Shown here: one piece after another, positions 8,486 to 16,541 of the stretch
Layout of the letters: each line of letters starts with the position of its first letter
Numbering within the stretch: position 1 is the stretch's first letter
Origin: Miniimonas arenae
GTDB taxonomy: Bacteria; Actinomycetota; Actinomycetes; Actinomycetales; Beutenbergiaceae
Assembly (NCBI RefSeq): GCF_006351005.1
Contig: NZ_VENP01000025.1
Span: 1-47,783, forward strand
Direction: 5' to 3'
Length of the DNA: 47,783 nt
Position numbers and translations under genes: made by a program
Notes under the pieces: generated by a model
What the model saw: the letters and a program-made list of their open reading frames with translations, nothing else
The model's database searches: none
Told to the model about the DNA's origin: nothing

Positions 8486-8502
8486 GGTTGCCAGATCAAC
8501 TA
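8485..8502. promoter_or_regulatory. MarR operator 2
   Basis: TGGTTGCCAGATCAACTA has the same TnGTTG-N6-CAACTA form with one mismatched arm position. Its centre is 31 bp from that of operator 1, about three helical turns, placing two dimers on the same face of the DNA. It overlaps the end of the -10 box and the transcription start of the dioxygenase gene. Confidence 0.72.
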
Positions 8503-8519
8503 CTTCACCTGGAGACCCG

Positions 8520-9380
8520 ATGCCCGAGATCCTCGCCGACGCGACCCACATGGACACGCTCACCCTGCACGTCGAGGACCTGGCGGGGATGGAGTCCTAC
8601 TACACCAGCGCCCTCGCGCTCACTCCGATCGAGCAGGGCGGCGGCTCCGTGCTGCTCGGGCGCCGCGGCACGGGAGTGATCCGGCTCGTGCACACCCCGG
8701 GCCTGCCGCGGCCGGCGCGCAACCAGGCCGGCCTGTTCCACACCGCGATGCTGCTGCCGGACGAGGCGACGCTCGCGGCGACCGTGCTCGCCGCCGCGAA
8801 GGACCCGCGCTCCCGATTCGCGGGCAGCTCGGACCACCACGTGTCCGAGGCGTTCTACTTCACCGACCCCGAGGGCAACGGCATCGAGCTGTACCGGGAC
8901 CGGCCGCGGTCGGGCTGGACCGACGCCGACGGCACGATCGTCATGACCACCGTGCACCTGGACCCGCAGGCCTACCTCGACGCCCACCTGCGCGAGGACG
9001 TGGTGGCGGACCTCGCGGACCGCGGCGGCGCCGTCGGGCACGTGCACCTGCAGGTCGGCGACCTCGCGACGGCGCGCACGTTCTACGCCGACCACCTCGG
9101 CTTCACCCCGACCGTGAGCGACTACCCCGGGGCGCTGTTCGTCAGCGCGGGCGGCTACCACCACCACATCGGCATGAACGTGTGGAACTCCGCGGGCGCT
9201 CCGGCGCGCGCGGCGACCCTCGGGCTCGGCGAGGTGACGGTCACGGTGCCCTCGCGCGACGACGTCGAGGCGGCCGCGGCCCGGCTGCGCCACCACGGAC
9301 ACGCCGTCGCCGACGACGGTCGGGCGATCACCGTGGCCGACCCGTGGGGGTCGGTGGTCCGGCTCGCTCCCGCCGCCTGA
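8520..9380 (+). CDS. two-domain VOC protein (glyoxalase / catechol-2,3-dioxygenase type)
   Basis: This 286-residue protein consists of two vicinal-oxygen-chelate modules. The first has HMDTLTLHVEDLAGMESYY near the N-terminus and NGIELYRDRPRSGW around residue 125, and the second has VGHVHLQVGDLATARTFY and YHHHIGMNVW around residues 175-225. The His and Glu positions that bind the metal in extradiol dioxygenases (HVHLQV, HHHIGMN, GIELY) are present. It resembles Bacillus subtilis CatE-like proteins, which open catechol rings; glyoxalase-like detoxification is the alternative. ATG 8520 has GGAG five bases upstream. It is divergent from a MarR repressor with shared operators, so it is probably induced by a phenolic or quinone compound. 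Confidence 0.87.
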   Translation: MPEILADATHMDTLTLHVEDLAGMESYYTSALALTPIEQGGGSVLLGRRGTGVIRLVHTPGLPRPARNQAGLFHTAMLLPDEATLAATVLAAAKDPRSRFAGSSDHHVSEAFYFTDPEGNGIELYRDRPRSGWTDADGTIVMTTVHLDPQAYLDAHLREDVVADLADRGGAVGHVHLQVGDLATARTFYADHLGFTPTVSDYPGALFVSAGGYHHHIGMNVWNSAGAPARAATLGLGEVTVTVPSRDDVEAAAARLRHHGHAVADDGRAITVADPWGSVVRLAPAA

Positions 9381-9397
9381 GCAGGCTCGAGCGCTGG

Positions 9398-9403
9398 CAG
9401 GAT
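9398..9403 (+). promoter_or_regulatory. -10 box CAGGAT, leaderless promoter
   Basis: CAGGAT stands six bases before GTG 9410. It supports this GTG as the start of the small membrane protein gene and suggests a leaderless transcript. Confidence 0.45.
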
Positions 9404-9409
9404 GACGCG

Positions 9410-9973
9410 GTGTCCTCCTTGCCACCGCCCCCGGTGCCCTCGTTCGGCTCGAGCCCGACCGGCGACCACCTGACGATCAGCCGCGCGCTCGCGGCCGAGG
9501 AGATCACGGCCGGGGCGCGCGCCCTGCGCCGGACCGCCCTGTTCCCCACGCTGTGGATCGGCATGGGCGTCGCCGTCGTGGTCCTCGTGCTGTTCACCGG
9601 TGCGATCAGCGACTGGTCGGTGCCCGGGATGGTGGGCGTGGGCGTCGTCGTGCTCGTGGTGCTCGGGATCGGGATCGGGATCGGTCTCCCGCTCGGCAAC
9701 GCGCTGGCGGCCTCGCGCGCGCGGCACGAGCTCGGGCCGACCGGGACGCTCACGGTGACCTGGGACGCGACCGGGATGCATGTCGCCGGCGCCAATCTCT
9801 CGCGCACCGCGGCCTACGGCGACGTGCGTCGGGTGCGCCGACGCGGCGGCACCGTGGTGCTCCGCCTGCGGATCAGCTCCCTCGTCGCGCCGTACGTCGT
9901 GGCGCTCCCGGCGGACTTCGTGCCCCCGGTCGCGCTCGAGCGGATCGCTGCCGCCGGTGCCCGGATCGGGTGA
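9410..9973 (+). CDS. two-helix membrane protein of unknown function (YcxB-like layout)
   Basis: The 187-residue product has a Pro/Ser-rich start, two adjacent transmembrane helices (around residues 48-65 and 73-95, the second rich in Val/Gly/Ile) and a C-terminal cytoplasmic beta-rich domain of about 85 residues. A short helix pair followed by a PH-like domain resembles the YcxB family, but I cannot confirm it. The start at GTG 9410 rests on the -10 box six bases upstream. It starts 30 bases after the dioxygenase gene on the same strand but seems to have its own promoter. Confidence 0.7.
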   Translation: MSSLPPPPVPSFGSSPTGDHLTISRALAAEEITAGARALRRTALFPTLWIGMGVAVVVLVLFTGAISDWSVPGMVGVGVVVLVVLGIGIGIGLPLGNALAASRARHELGPTGTLTVTWDATGMHVAGANLSRTAAYGDVRRVRRRGGTVVLRLRISSLVAPYVVALPADFVPPVALERIAAAGARIG

Positions 9974-9989
9974 GGTCTGGCGGCGCGGC

Positions 9990-9995
9990 TAGGTT
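9990..9995 (+). promoter_or_regulatory. -10 box TAGGTT, leaderless promoter of the esterase gene
   Basis: TAGGTT lies six bases before GTG 10002, which puts the transcription start on the G of the start codon. Confidence 0.5.
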
Positions 9996-10001
9996 GATCC
10001 G

Positions 10002-10646
10002 GTGAGGATCGACGACGCGGCCACGCTCCGCGCACCGGGCGAGGACCCCGAGGACACCAGGACCCCGCTGCTGCTCGTGCTGCACGGGTACGGCGCCAAC
10101 GAGCACGACCTCCTCCCCCTCCTGCCGCACCTCGCCCACCCCGGCGAGACCGCCGTGCTGCGCGCGCCCCTCGCGCTCGGGCCGAACCAGTGGGCGTGGT
10201 TCCCGCTCACGTTCGCCGGCCCCCTGCTCGGGGCCGAGCGCGGGGATCTGGAGGAGGCGGCGCAGGCGGTGCTGGCGTGGCTGGACGAGCACGCCGACGG
10301 ACGCACCGCCGTCGCGCTCGGCTTCTCCCAGGGCGCGGCCGTCGCGCTCCAGGCGCTGCGCGCCGACCCCGACCGGTTCGCCGGCGTCGTGGCGCTGTCG
10401 GGGTTCATCGGCGTCGGGCACCCCGACGACGCCGCGGCCGACGAGCGCCTCGCGGGCGAGGGCGTACCGGTGTTCTTCGGACACGGGACGGCCGACCCGG
10501 TCATCCCGGCGGCGGCGACGGCGGCGACCTCGGCGTGGCTCGCGACGCACGCCTCGCTCACCGAGCGCACCTACGCGGGGCTCCCGCACGCCGTCGGCGG
10601 CGAGGAGATCGCGGACGTGCGCGCCTTCCTGCGCACGCTGCTCTGA
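10002..10646 (+). CDS. alpha/beta hydrolase, phospholipase/carboxylesterase family
   Basis: This 214-residue serine hydrolase belongs to the phospholipase/carboxylesterase (PF02230-like) group. The oxyanion region is LLLVLHGYGANEHDLLPL (residues 23-40), the nucleophile is the Ser in LGFSQGAAVALQ near residue 110, the acid is in FFGHGTADPVIP near residue 167, and the His is in GLPHAVGGEEI near the end. Enzymes of this family hydrolyse short carboxylic esters or lysophospholipids; the natural substrate is not predictable. There is no signal peptide, so it is cytoplasmic. GTG 10002 is the first codon after the -10 box and has no ribosome site, as expected for a leaderless message. Confidence 0.88.
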   Translation: MRIDDAATLRAPGEDPEDTRTPLLLVLHGYGANEHDLLPLLPHLAHPGETAVLRAPLALGPNQWAWFPLTFAGPLLGAERGDLEEAAQAVLAWLDEHADGRTAVALGFSQGAAVALQALRADPDRFAGVVALSGFIGVGHPDDAAADERLAGEGVPVFFGHGTADPVIPAAATAATSAWLATHASLTERTYAGLPHAVGGEEIADVRAFLRTLL

Positions 10647-10654
10647 CTGCGCGC

Positions 10655-10660
10655 TAGCCT
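10655..10660 (+). promoter_or_regulatory. -10 box TAGCCT, promoter of the wall-anchored repeat protein
   Basis: TAGCCT lies 28 bases before ATG 10689 and leaves a short leader containing GGAGG (10679-10683) five bases before the start, so this gene has a conventional leader, unlike its neighbours. Confidence 0.45.
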
Positions 10661-10688
10661 CCACTCGTCATCGACGACGGAGGCTGGG

Positions 10689-12932
10689 ATGCGCGCACGC
10701 GGCGGGCGAGTGGTGGTGGCCGCCCTCACGGCCTTCGGGCTGGGGCTGCTGGGAGCGTCCGCGACCGCCGCGGGTGAGGACTCCCCCGGTCCGAGCGGTC
10801 CCGACGTCTCCGCGGAGGCGAGCGACGCTCCCTCGGCGGACGCCCCCGCGACGGACCCCGCGAGCGGTGACGCGGACGAGGCGACGGATCCGGGCGAGCC
10901 GGAGCTCGCCGTCGTGACGCTCACGAACGGGCTCCAGGTCGCCGACGCCCCCGGCCCGCTCGTGGCCACCGGGTCGACCGTGACGTGGACCTACCTCGTG
11001 GCCAACACGGGGACCGTTGACCTCGTGCTCGACTCCGTGCAGGACGCCTGGACCGCGGGCGACGGCGCCAACGGCATCCGGGACGTGCCGCTGCCCGACC
11101 CGCCGGAGGGGTCCGACCTGCTCGTGCTCGAGCCGGGCGACGAGGTCGTCCTCGAGGCCACCGGCACGGCCCTCGCGGGCCAGTTCGAGAACACCGTCAC
11201 GGCGAGCTCGACGCCGATCGTGCTGCCGGGCCCGCCGTCGGGCGATCCGGTGACGGCGAGCGACACCTCCTGGTACACGGGCGGCGACACCGGTCTCACC
11301 GTGACCGCCCTGGTGGACGGCGCCGCGGTGACCGGACCGCCGGGGCCGGGCTTCGCCGTCGGGGACACGGTCCCGCTGCGCGTGGAGGTGACCAACACGG
11401 GCTCGGTCGCGCTGACCGACGTGGCGCTCGACGTCGTGGGCACCGTCCGCGGCGAGACGCCCGTCCGCGCGGAGCAGTCCTGGGACTCCCTCGACCCGGG
11501 CCAGACCCAGGCGTACGAGACGAGCGTGACGGTCGTGGCGGGTCAGCTCTCGCTCGTCGCGGGCGCCACGGCGTCGAGTGATCTGGGCCCGGTGGCCGGG
11601 GCGGACACGTCGGCGCTGTACGGGGGGACGCCGTCGTTCACCGTGGCGGTGGCCGCGAACGGCGTGAGCGCCGGCGCGGCGCCCGGACCCCTGGTGGCGA
11701 GCGGGGCGCCTGTCTCGGCGGACGTCACGGTGACGAACACCGGGGACACCTTCCTCGCCACGATCGCGCCGACGATCACGCTCGCCGCGACCGGCGGCGG
11801 ATCGGAGCCGGTCCAGGCGTCCGGGTCCGACGACCGTCCGCTGGCCCCCGGCGCCACCCGGACGTTCACGGCCGACGTGACGGCGGGCGCCGGGCAGTGG
11901 TCGCTGCAGGCCGACGTGACCGCGGTGGCCGTGACCGGCGACGGCACCGGGCTCGAGCAGCAGCCGGGCGCCGTCTCCGCGACGACATGGTTCCAGGCGG
12001 GCGATGCGGGACTCACGGTGGTCAAGCAGGTCAACGGGAGCACCACCGACTCCGCGCCGGGCCTCGCGGTGGCCGCGGGCGACGACCTGACGTGGACCTA
12101 CACCGTCCGCAACACCGGAACGCTGCCGCTGACGGGGCTCACGGTGACCGACCGCGAGACCACGAGCGCGACCGACGGCCCCGTGGTGTTCTCGGGCGAG
12201 ATCGAGTCGCTGGCGCCTGGCGCCGAGACCGCGCTGACGGCCACCGGACGGGCGCGGGCGGGCGACTACCGCAACACCGTCACGGTGACCGGCCAGTCGA
12301 GCGCCGGAGAGATCTCGGCGGCCGACGACGCGTACTACGTCGGCGGAACCGGCGCGCTGACGGTGACGAAGCAGGTCGCCGCCGCGGACGACCTCGGTCA
12401 GGCGACCGGCGACTTCGCCGACTCGGCCGAGGTGCCGCAGGGCGAGAACGTGGTGTGGCAGGTGGTGGTGACGAACAACGGCGACGCGGCGCTCACCGAT
12501 CTCGTCGCGGTCGACGCGGGCATCGGGCGCACGGCACGCGAGGAGTCGCTCGCGCCGGGTGGCTCGATCACGGTGCTGCTGGCCGGGACCGCGGACGCGG
12601 ACCTCGAGAACGAGGTGCTCGTGTCCGCGGTGACGACGGCGGGCGAGGTGGTCGAGGGGTCGGCGACGGCGACCCTCACGGTCGTCGCGGCGGAGGAGGT
12701 GACCGACGAGGGGTCGGCCACCGCGGAGGCTGCTCCGGTGGCCGACGACGGCGGCGGCTCGAGCGCGGCGCTGTGGTGGACGCTCGGCACGCTCGCGGCC
12801 GCGGGGCTGGTGGCTGCGCTGATCGTGGGGCTGCGCCGCCGACAGGCTGCGCTCGCGGGCGCTGGGGCTGGCGCCGGCGAGCCGGGCGCCGGCGAGGGCA
12901 CGGACGGCCCTCCCACCCCGTCCGCGAGGTGA
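10689..12932 (+). CDS. secreted, membrane-anchored protein with DUF11/CARDB-like beta-sandwich repeats
   Basis: The 747-residue product has a signal peptide (RRs followed by VVVAALTAFGLGLLGASATA), an acidic Ser/Ala/Pro/Asp-rich stretch to about residue 75, then five or six beta-sandwich repeats of roughly 100-115 residues. Each repeat contains a (V/W)TYxVxNTGT-like strand and an (E)xLAPGxxxxLTxTGxA strand, the hallmark of DUF11/DUF7507 repeats in cell-surface proteins. The C-terminus has one transmembrane helix (ALWWTLGTLAAAGLVAALIVGL) and a short basic tail (RRRQA) without an LPxTG sorting motif. It is therefore probably a surface or periplasm-side stalk anchored in the membrane, perhaps for adhesion. 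The gene is followed at once by the 22-bp repeat array. No enzyme domain is visible. Confidence 0.83.
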   Translation: MRARGGRVVVAALTAFGLGLLGASATAAGEDSPGPSGPDVSAEASDAPSADAPATDPASGDADEATDPGEPELAVVTLTNGLQVADAPGPLVATGSTVTWTYLVANTGTVDLVLDSVQDAWTAGDGANGIRDVPLPDPPEGSDLLVLEPGDEVVLEATGTALAGQFENTVTASSTPIVLPGPPSGDPVTASDTSWYTGGDTGLTVTALVDGAAVTGPPGPGFAVGDTVPLRVEVTNTGSVALTDVALDVVGTVRGETPVRAEQSWDSLDPGQTQAYETSVTVVAGQLSLVAGATASSDLGPVAGADTSALYGGTPSFTVAVAANGVSAGAAPGPLVASGAPVSADVTVTNTGDTFLATIAPTITLAATGGGSEPVQASGSDDRPLAPGATRTFTADVTAGAGQWSLQADVTAVAVTGDGTGLEQQPGAVSATTWFQAGDAGLTVVKQVNGSTTDSAPGLAVAAGDDLTWTYTVRNTGTLPLTGLTVTDRETTSATDGPVVFSGEIESLAPGAETALTATGRARAGDYRNTVTVTGQSSAGEISAADDAYYVGGTGALTVTKQVAAADDLGQATGDFADSAEVPQGENVVWQVVVTNNGDAALTDLVAVDAGIGRTAREESLAPGGSITVLLAGTADADLENEVLVSAVTTAGEVVEGSATATLTVVAAEEVTDEGSATAEAAPVADDGGGSSAALWWTLGTLAAAGLVAALIVGLRRRQAALAGAGAGAGEPGAGEGTDGPPTPSAR

Positions 12933-13125
12933 AGTCCGTCCTTTCGCGAGAGGAAGTCCGTCCTTTCGCGAGAGGAAGTCCGTCCTTTCGCGAGAGGAAG
13001 TCCGTCCTTTCGCGGGGTGATGTCTGCGGTCCGCTCGACAGCTCGATCCTCCCAGCGAGGACCAAGATCCTCTCGCGAAAGGACGAAAAACCTCTCGCGA
13101 AAGGACCAAGCTCCTCTCGCGGGGG
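12931..13125. repeat. phased direct-then-inverted repeat array, 22-bp pitch
   Basis: The 16-mer GTCCTTTCGCGAGAGG occurs at 12938, 12960 and 12982, with a degenerate copy at 13004, all at 22-bp pitch. After a 50-base centre its exact reverse complement occurs at 13069 and 13091, with a degenerate copy at 13113, again at 22-bp pitch. The six-base spacers are not complementary, so an RNA or single strand would fold into a long hairpin of 16-bp stems separated by regular internal loops. It fills most of the 285 bases between the repeat-protein gene and the aminopeptidase gene. It could act as a terminator or protein-binding platform; nothing in it is coding. Confidence 0.9.
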
Positions 13126-13217
13126 TGGGCGCTGATGATGTCCGTGCCCGGTGCGAGGATGGTTCCCGGCCCAGCGACGCCGTGACCCGGCGCCGCACCC
13201 ACGTCGAAGGAGAGTCC

Positions 13218-15866
13218 GTGCCCGGGGAGAACCTCACCCGCTCCGAGGCGGCCACGCGCGCCGCCGTCCTGACCACTGAGAGCTACGCCGTCGCGCTCGA
13301 CCTCGCGCAGGACGACAAGACCTTCCGGTCCGTCTCCACCGTGACGTTCGGCGCGACGCCCGGCGCGAGCACGTTCATCGACCTCATCGCACCCCAGGTG
13401 CACGCGGTCACGCTGAACGGACGCGAGCTCGACGTCGCCGACGTGTTCGCCGACTCGCGGATCCGGCTGGACGACCTGGCCGAGCACAACGTGCTCGTCG
13501 TGGACGCGGCGTGCGAGTACATGCACACCGGCGAGGGTCTGCACCGGTTCGTGGACCCCGTCGACGGCGAGGTCTATCTCTACAGCCAGTTCGAGGTCGC
13601 CGACACCCGCCGCGTGTTCGCGGTCTTCGAGCAGCCCGACCTCAAGGCCACGTTCCAGTTCACGATCACCGCGCCGGCGCACTGGACCGTCGTGTCCAAC
13701 TCCCCCACGCCCGAGCCCGTCCCGGCAAGCGCCGACGCGACCGACACGGAAACCGCCGACGCCACCGACGCGCGCGGCGCCGTCGCCACCTGGACGTTCG
13801 AGCCCACCGACGTGCTGCCCTGCTACGTCACGGCGGTCATCGCCGGTCCGTACCGCGGCGGTGAGGGCACGATCGCGAGCTCCGACGGCCGCGCCGTCCC
13901 CGCGCGCGTCCTGTGCCGCGCCAGCCTGGCGCAGCACCTCGACGTCGAGGAGATCCTCGACATCACCCAGCGCGGCTTCGCCTTCTACGAGGCCGCGTTC
14001 GAGCTGCCCTACCCGTTCGCGAAGTACGACCAGGTGTTCGTCCCGGAGTTCAACGCGGGCGCGATGGAGAACGCCGGCGCCGTGACCTTCCTCGAGCGCT
14101 ACGTGTTCCGCAGCAAGGTGCCCGAGGCCACGATCGAGCGGCGCGCCGTGACGATCCTGCACGAGCTCGCGCACATGTGGTTTGGCGACCTCGTCACGAT
14201 GCGCTGGTGGAACGACCTGTGGCTCAACGAGTCGTTCGCGGAGTACGCCTCCACGCTCGCCGCTGCCGAGGCCACACGCTGGAGCAACGCCTGGACCACG
14301 TTCAACTCGCTGGAGAAGTCCTGGGCCTACCGCCAGGACCAGCTCCCCTCGACCCACCCGATCGTCGCCGAGATCCGCGACCTCGAGGACGTCGAGGTCA
14401 ACTTCGACGGCATCACCTATGCCAAGGGCGCGTCGGTGCTGCGCCAGCTCGTTGCATGGGTGGGCACCGAGCACTTCCTCGCGGGGGTCGCCGCCTACTT
14501 CCGCAAGCACGCGCACGGCAACACCGAGCTGGGCGACCTGCTCGCCGAGCTCGAGGCGACGTCGGGGCGCGACCTGTCGGGCTGGTCCGGGGTGTGGCTC
14601 GAGCAGGCGGGCGTCACCACGCTCTCCCCCGAGATCGAGACCGACGGCGAGACCATCGCGCGGCTGGCCATCAGGCAGACCGCACCGGAGCAGTGGCCCA
14701 CGCTGCGCCCGCACCGCGTCGGGGTGGGCTTCTACGACCTCGTCGACGGTGCGCTCGAGCGCACCGAGTACCTCGAGTACGACATCGACGGCGCGCTCAC
14801 CGAGCTCCCGCTGCCGCGTCCGCTCACCCGCCCGGACCTCCTTCTCGTGAACGACGGCGACCTCGCCTACGCGAAGATCCGGCTCGACGAGCGGTCGCTC
14901 GCCACCGCGCTCGGCTCGCTCCGGCTGTTCCCCGACTCCCTGCCGCGTGCGCTCGTGTGGAGCGCGGCCTGGGACATGACGCGCGACGGCGAGTGGCCGG
15001 CTGGTGCGTTCGTCGACCTCGTCCTGGCGAACGTCACCGCCGAGACCGACTCCACCGTGGTGATGGTGCTCCTGCGTCAGCTGCACCAGGCGATCAGCCA
15101 GCTCGTCGACCCCGCAGCCCGCGATCAGGTCGCGGCCGACGCGGCCGAGCGGCTCTGGATCCTCGTCACCGAGGCCGCGCCCGGCTCGGACATCCAGCTG
15201 CAGCTGCTGAAGTCCTACGCGCTGCGGGCCCGTACGTCGGAGCAGCTCGCGCGGCTCGCCGACCTGCGGGACGGCACGACGACGCTGGCCGGCCTCACGC
15301 TCGACGTCGACCTGCGGTGGGAGCTGCTGATCGCGCTCGCGACCGGCGGCGCCGTCGGCGAGTCGGAGCTCGACGCCGAGCTCGCCGCGGACAACACGGC
15401 CACCGGCGCCGAGGCGGTCGCCGCCGCGCGCGCCGCGCTCCCGACGGCGGAGGCGAAGGAGCTCGTGTGGCAGCAGGTCGTCGACACCGACGCCCTGCCG
15501 AACGCGCAGCAGCTCGCGGCGATCGGAGGCTTCGGTCGCAGCCACGACCCGGCGCTGCTCGTGCCGTTCGTGGAGCGCTACTTCGCCGCACTCGAGACGG
15601 TCTGGGCGGACAAGACGGGCGAGATGGCGCAGAACGTCGTCGTCGGGCTCTACCCCGCCGTGCTCGCCGACCTCGACGCCCCGTACGGCGTGGACGTCCT
15701 GGCCCTCACCGACGCGTTCCTCGCCTCGCTCGGCGAGCGCACGCCGGCGCTGCGCCGGCTCGTGGTCGAGGCCGCCGACGGCGTGCGCCGCCAGCTCCGC
15801 GCCCAGGCGGCGGACCGCGCCGCGGGTGCCGCGGGCGCCGCGGGCGCCGCGGGCGCCGTCGGCTGA
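13218..15866 (+). CDS. pepN: aminopeptidase N (M1 family)
   Basis: This 882-residue zinc aminopeptidase belongs to the actinobacterial PepN group, which removes N-terminal residues from peptides in the cytoplasm. The exopeptidase motif GAMENAG lies near residue 282, the zinc motif HELAHMWFGDLVTMRWWNDLW begins near residue 315, and the third ligand follows in LNESFAEY. The C-terminal ERAP1-like helical domain ends with a low-complexity Ala/Gly tail (AAGAAGAAGAAGAVG). GTG 13218 is chosen because AGGAG stands five to six bases before it; the frame is open further upstream only across the repeat array. A strong hairpin follows 22 bases after the stop. Confidence 0.95.
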   Translation: MPGENLTRSEAATRAAVLTTESYAVALDLAQDDKTFRSVSTVTFGATPGASTFIDLIAPQVHAVTLNGRELDVADVFADSRIRLDDLAEHNVLVVDAACEYMHTGEGLHRFVDPVDGEVYLYSQFEVADTRRVFAVFEQPDLKATFQFTITAPAHWTVVSNSPTPEPVPASADATDTETADATDARGAVATWTFEPTDVLPCYVTAVIAGPYRGGEGTIASSDGRAVPARVLCRASLAQHLDVEEILDITQRGFAFYEAAFELPYPFAKYDQVFVPEFNAGAMENAGAVTFLERYVFRSKVPEATIERRAVTILHELAHMWFGDLVTMRWWNDLWLNESFAEYASTLAAAEATRWSNAWTTFNSLEKSWAYRQDQLPSTHPIVAEIRDLEDVEVNFDGITYAKGASVLRQLVAWVGTEHFLAGVAAYFRKHAHGNTELGDLLAELEATSGRDLSGWSGVWLEQAGVTTLSPEIETDGETIARLAIRQTAPEQWPTLRPHRVGVGFYDLVDGALERTEYLEYDIDGALTELPLPRPLTRPDLLLVNDGDLAYAKIRLDERSLATALGSLRLFPDSLPRALVWSAAWDMTRDGEWPAGAFVDLVLANVTAETDSTVVMVLLRQLHQAISQLVDPAARDQVAADAAERLWILVTEAAPGSDIQLQLLKSYALRARTSEQLARLADLRDGTTTLAGLTLDVDLRWELLIALATGGAVGESELDAELAADNTATGAEAVAAARAALPTAEAKELVWQQVVDTDALPNAQQLAAIGGFGRSHDPALLVPFVERYFAALETVWADKTGEMAQNVVVGLYPAVLADLDAPYGVDVLALTDAFLASLGERTPALRRLVVEAADGVRRQLRAQAADRAAGAAGAAGAAGAVG

Positions 15867-15888
15867 GCCCCGGCTGAGCCGACACACC

Positions 15889-15926
15889 GAAGGGGCCGCC
15901 TCCGTCCGACCGGAGGCGGCCCCTTC
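15889..15926 (+). terminator. strong intrinsic-type hairpin after pepN
   Basis: A perfect 16-bp stem (GAAGGGGCCGCCTCCG, 15889-15904, pairing with 15911-15926) encloses a 6-base loop. There is no T-tract, which is common for actinobacterial terminators. It lies between the convergent pepN and PTS EIIA genes and could serve both. Confidence 0.8.
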
Positions 15927-15966
15927 GTCGTCGGTGCGGTCAGTGCGCCGGCCGCGCCGGGCGGGT

Positions 15967-16056
15967 GGCGCGCGCTCTCCGCGTGGCGCGCACCGGGAGG
16001 GCGGCGCGCACCGGGCGAGCTGCGCACATCGGGCAGGGCGACGCACCGCGAGACGA
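15967..16056. repeat. degenerate 18-bp tandem repeat
   Basis: GGCGCGC-type units recur at 15967, 15985 and 16003, with weaker ones near 16021 and 16039, a steady 18-bp pitch. The best copies share GGCGCGCACCGGG. It lies in the convergent gap after the pepN terminator and before the EIIA stop, and appears non-coding. Confidence 0.65.
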
Positions 16057-16079
16057 CGAGCGACCCGCCCCTTCGGGCG

Positions 16080-16541
16080 TCAGCGCTTCGCGCGGAACAG
16101 CGGGTCCCCCGCCGCGACGACGTGTCCGAGCGGGACGAGCGGGGTGACGTCGAGCTCGGACAGCTCGAACACCGCGACGGGCGTGACCAGCGGCAGCCCG
16201 GCTGCGGCGGCCACGCCGACGTCCCACCGCGTGAGCAGCTGACCGGCCTCGACGGTGGTCCCACCGACCGCGAGCAGCTCCGATCCTCGGCCGTGCAGCG
16301 TCACGGTGTCCACGCCGAGGTGCACGAGCACCCCGAACGACCCCGCCTCGACCACGAGGGCGTGCGGCTTCGCCGAGGCGAGCAGCCCCGCGCAGGGTGC
16401 GACGACGTCGAGGACCCCGGCCTCGCCGTCGGGCACGATCGCGAGACCGGGCCCGGTGGTGCCCGAGGCGAAGACCTCGTCCGGCACGTCGGCGAGTGCG
16501 ACCACGCGCCCGGCGACCGGAGCGACGACGTCGAGCGTCAC
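16080..16541 (-). CDS. PTS glucose-family EIIA component
   Basis: The 153-residue protein is a crr-like EIIA domain, which passes phosphate from HPr to an EIIB domain. The active-site histidines are visible: His60 in SAKPHALV and His74 in FGVLVHLGVDTVTLHG, corresponding to His75 and His90 of E. coli EIIA-Glc. It begins with GTG 16541, which overlaps the malQ stop by four bases (GTGA), so the two are translationally coupled. A free-standing EIIA coupled to malQ suggests a role in regulating maltodextrin use as well as transport, by analogy with inducer exclusion; that is inference. No EIIC gene is in the window, but an EIIB lies 3.2 kb away. Confidence 0.9.
   Translation of the reverse strand: MTLDVVAPVAGRVVALADVPDEVFASGTTGPGLAIVPDGEAGVLDVVAPCAGLLASAKPHALVVEAGSFGVLVHLGVDTVTLHGRGSELLAVGGTTVEAGQLLTRWDVGVAAAAGLPLVTPVAVFELSELDVTPLVPLGHVVAAGDPLFRAKR

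Noticed and set aside
12931-13125. CRISPR array
   Set aside because: The spacers are only six bases, the units change orientation midway, and no cas genes are nearby.
10668-16046. A 1792-residue minus-strand open frame across the repeat protein and pepN genes
   Set aside because: It is antisense to two well-recognised genes and is an effect of high GC (few stop codons). Its translation is Arg/Gly/Ala/Val rich with no motif.
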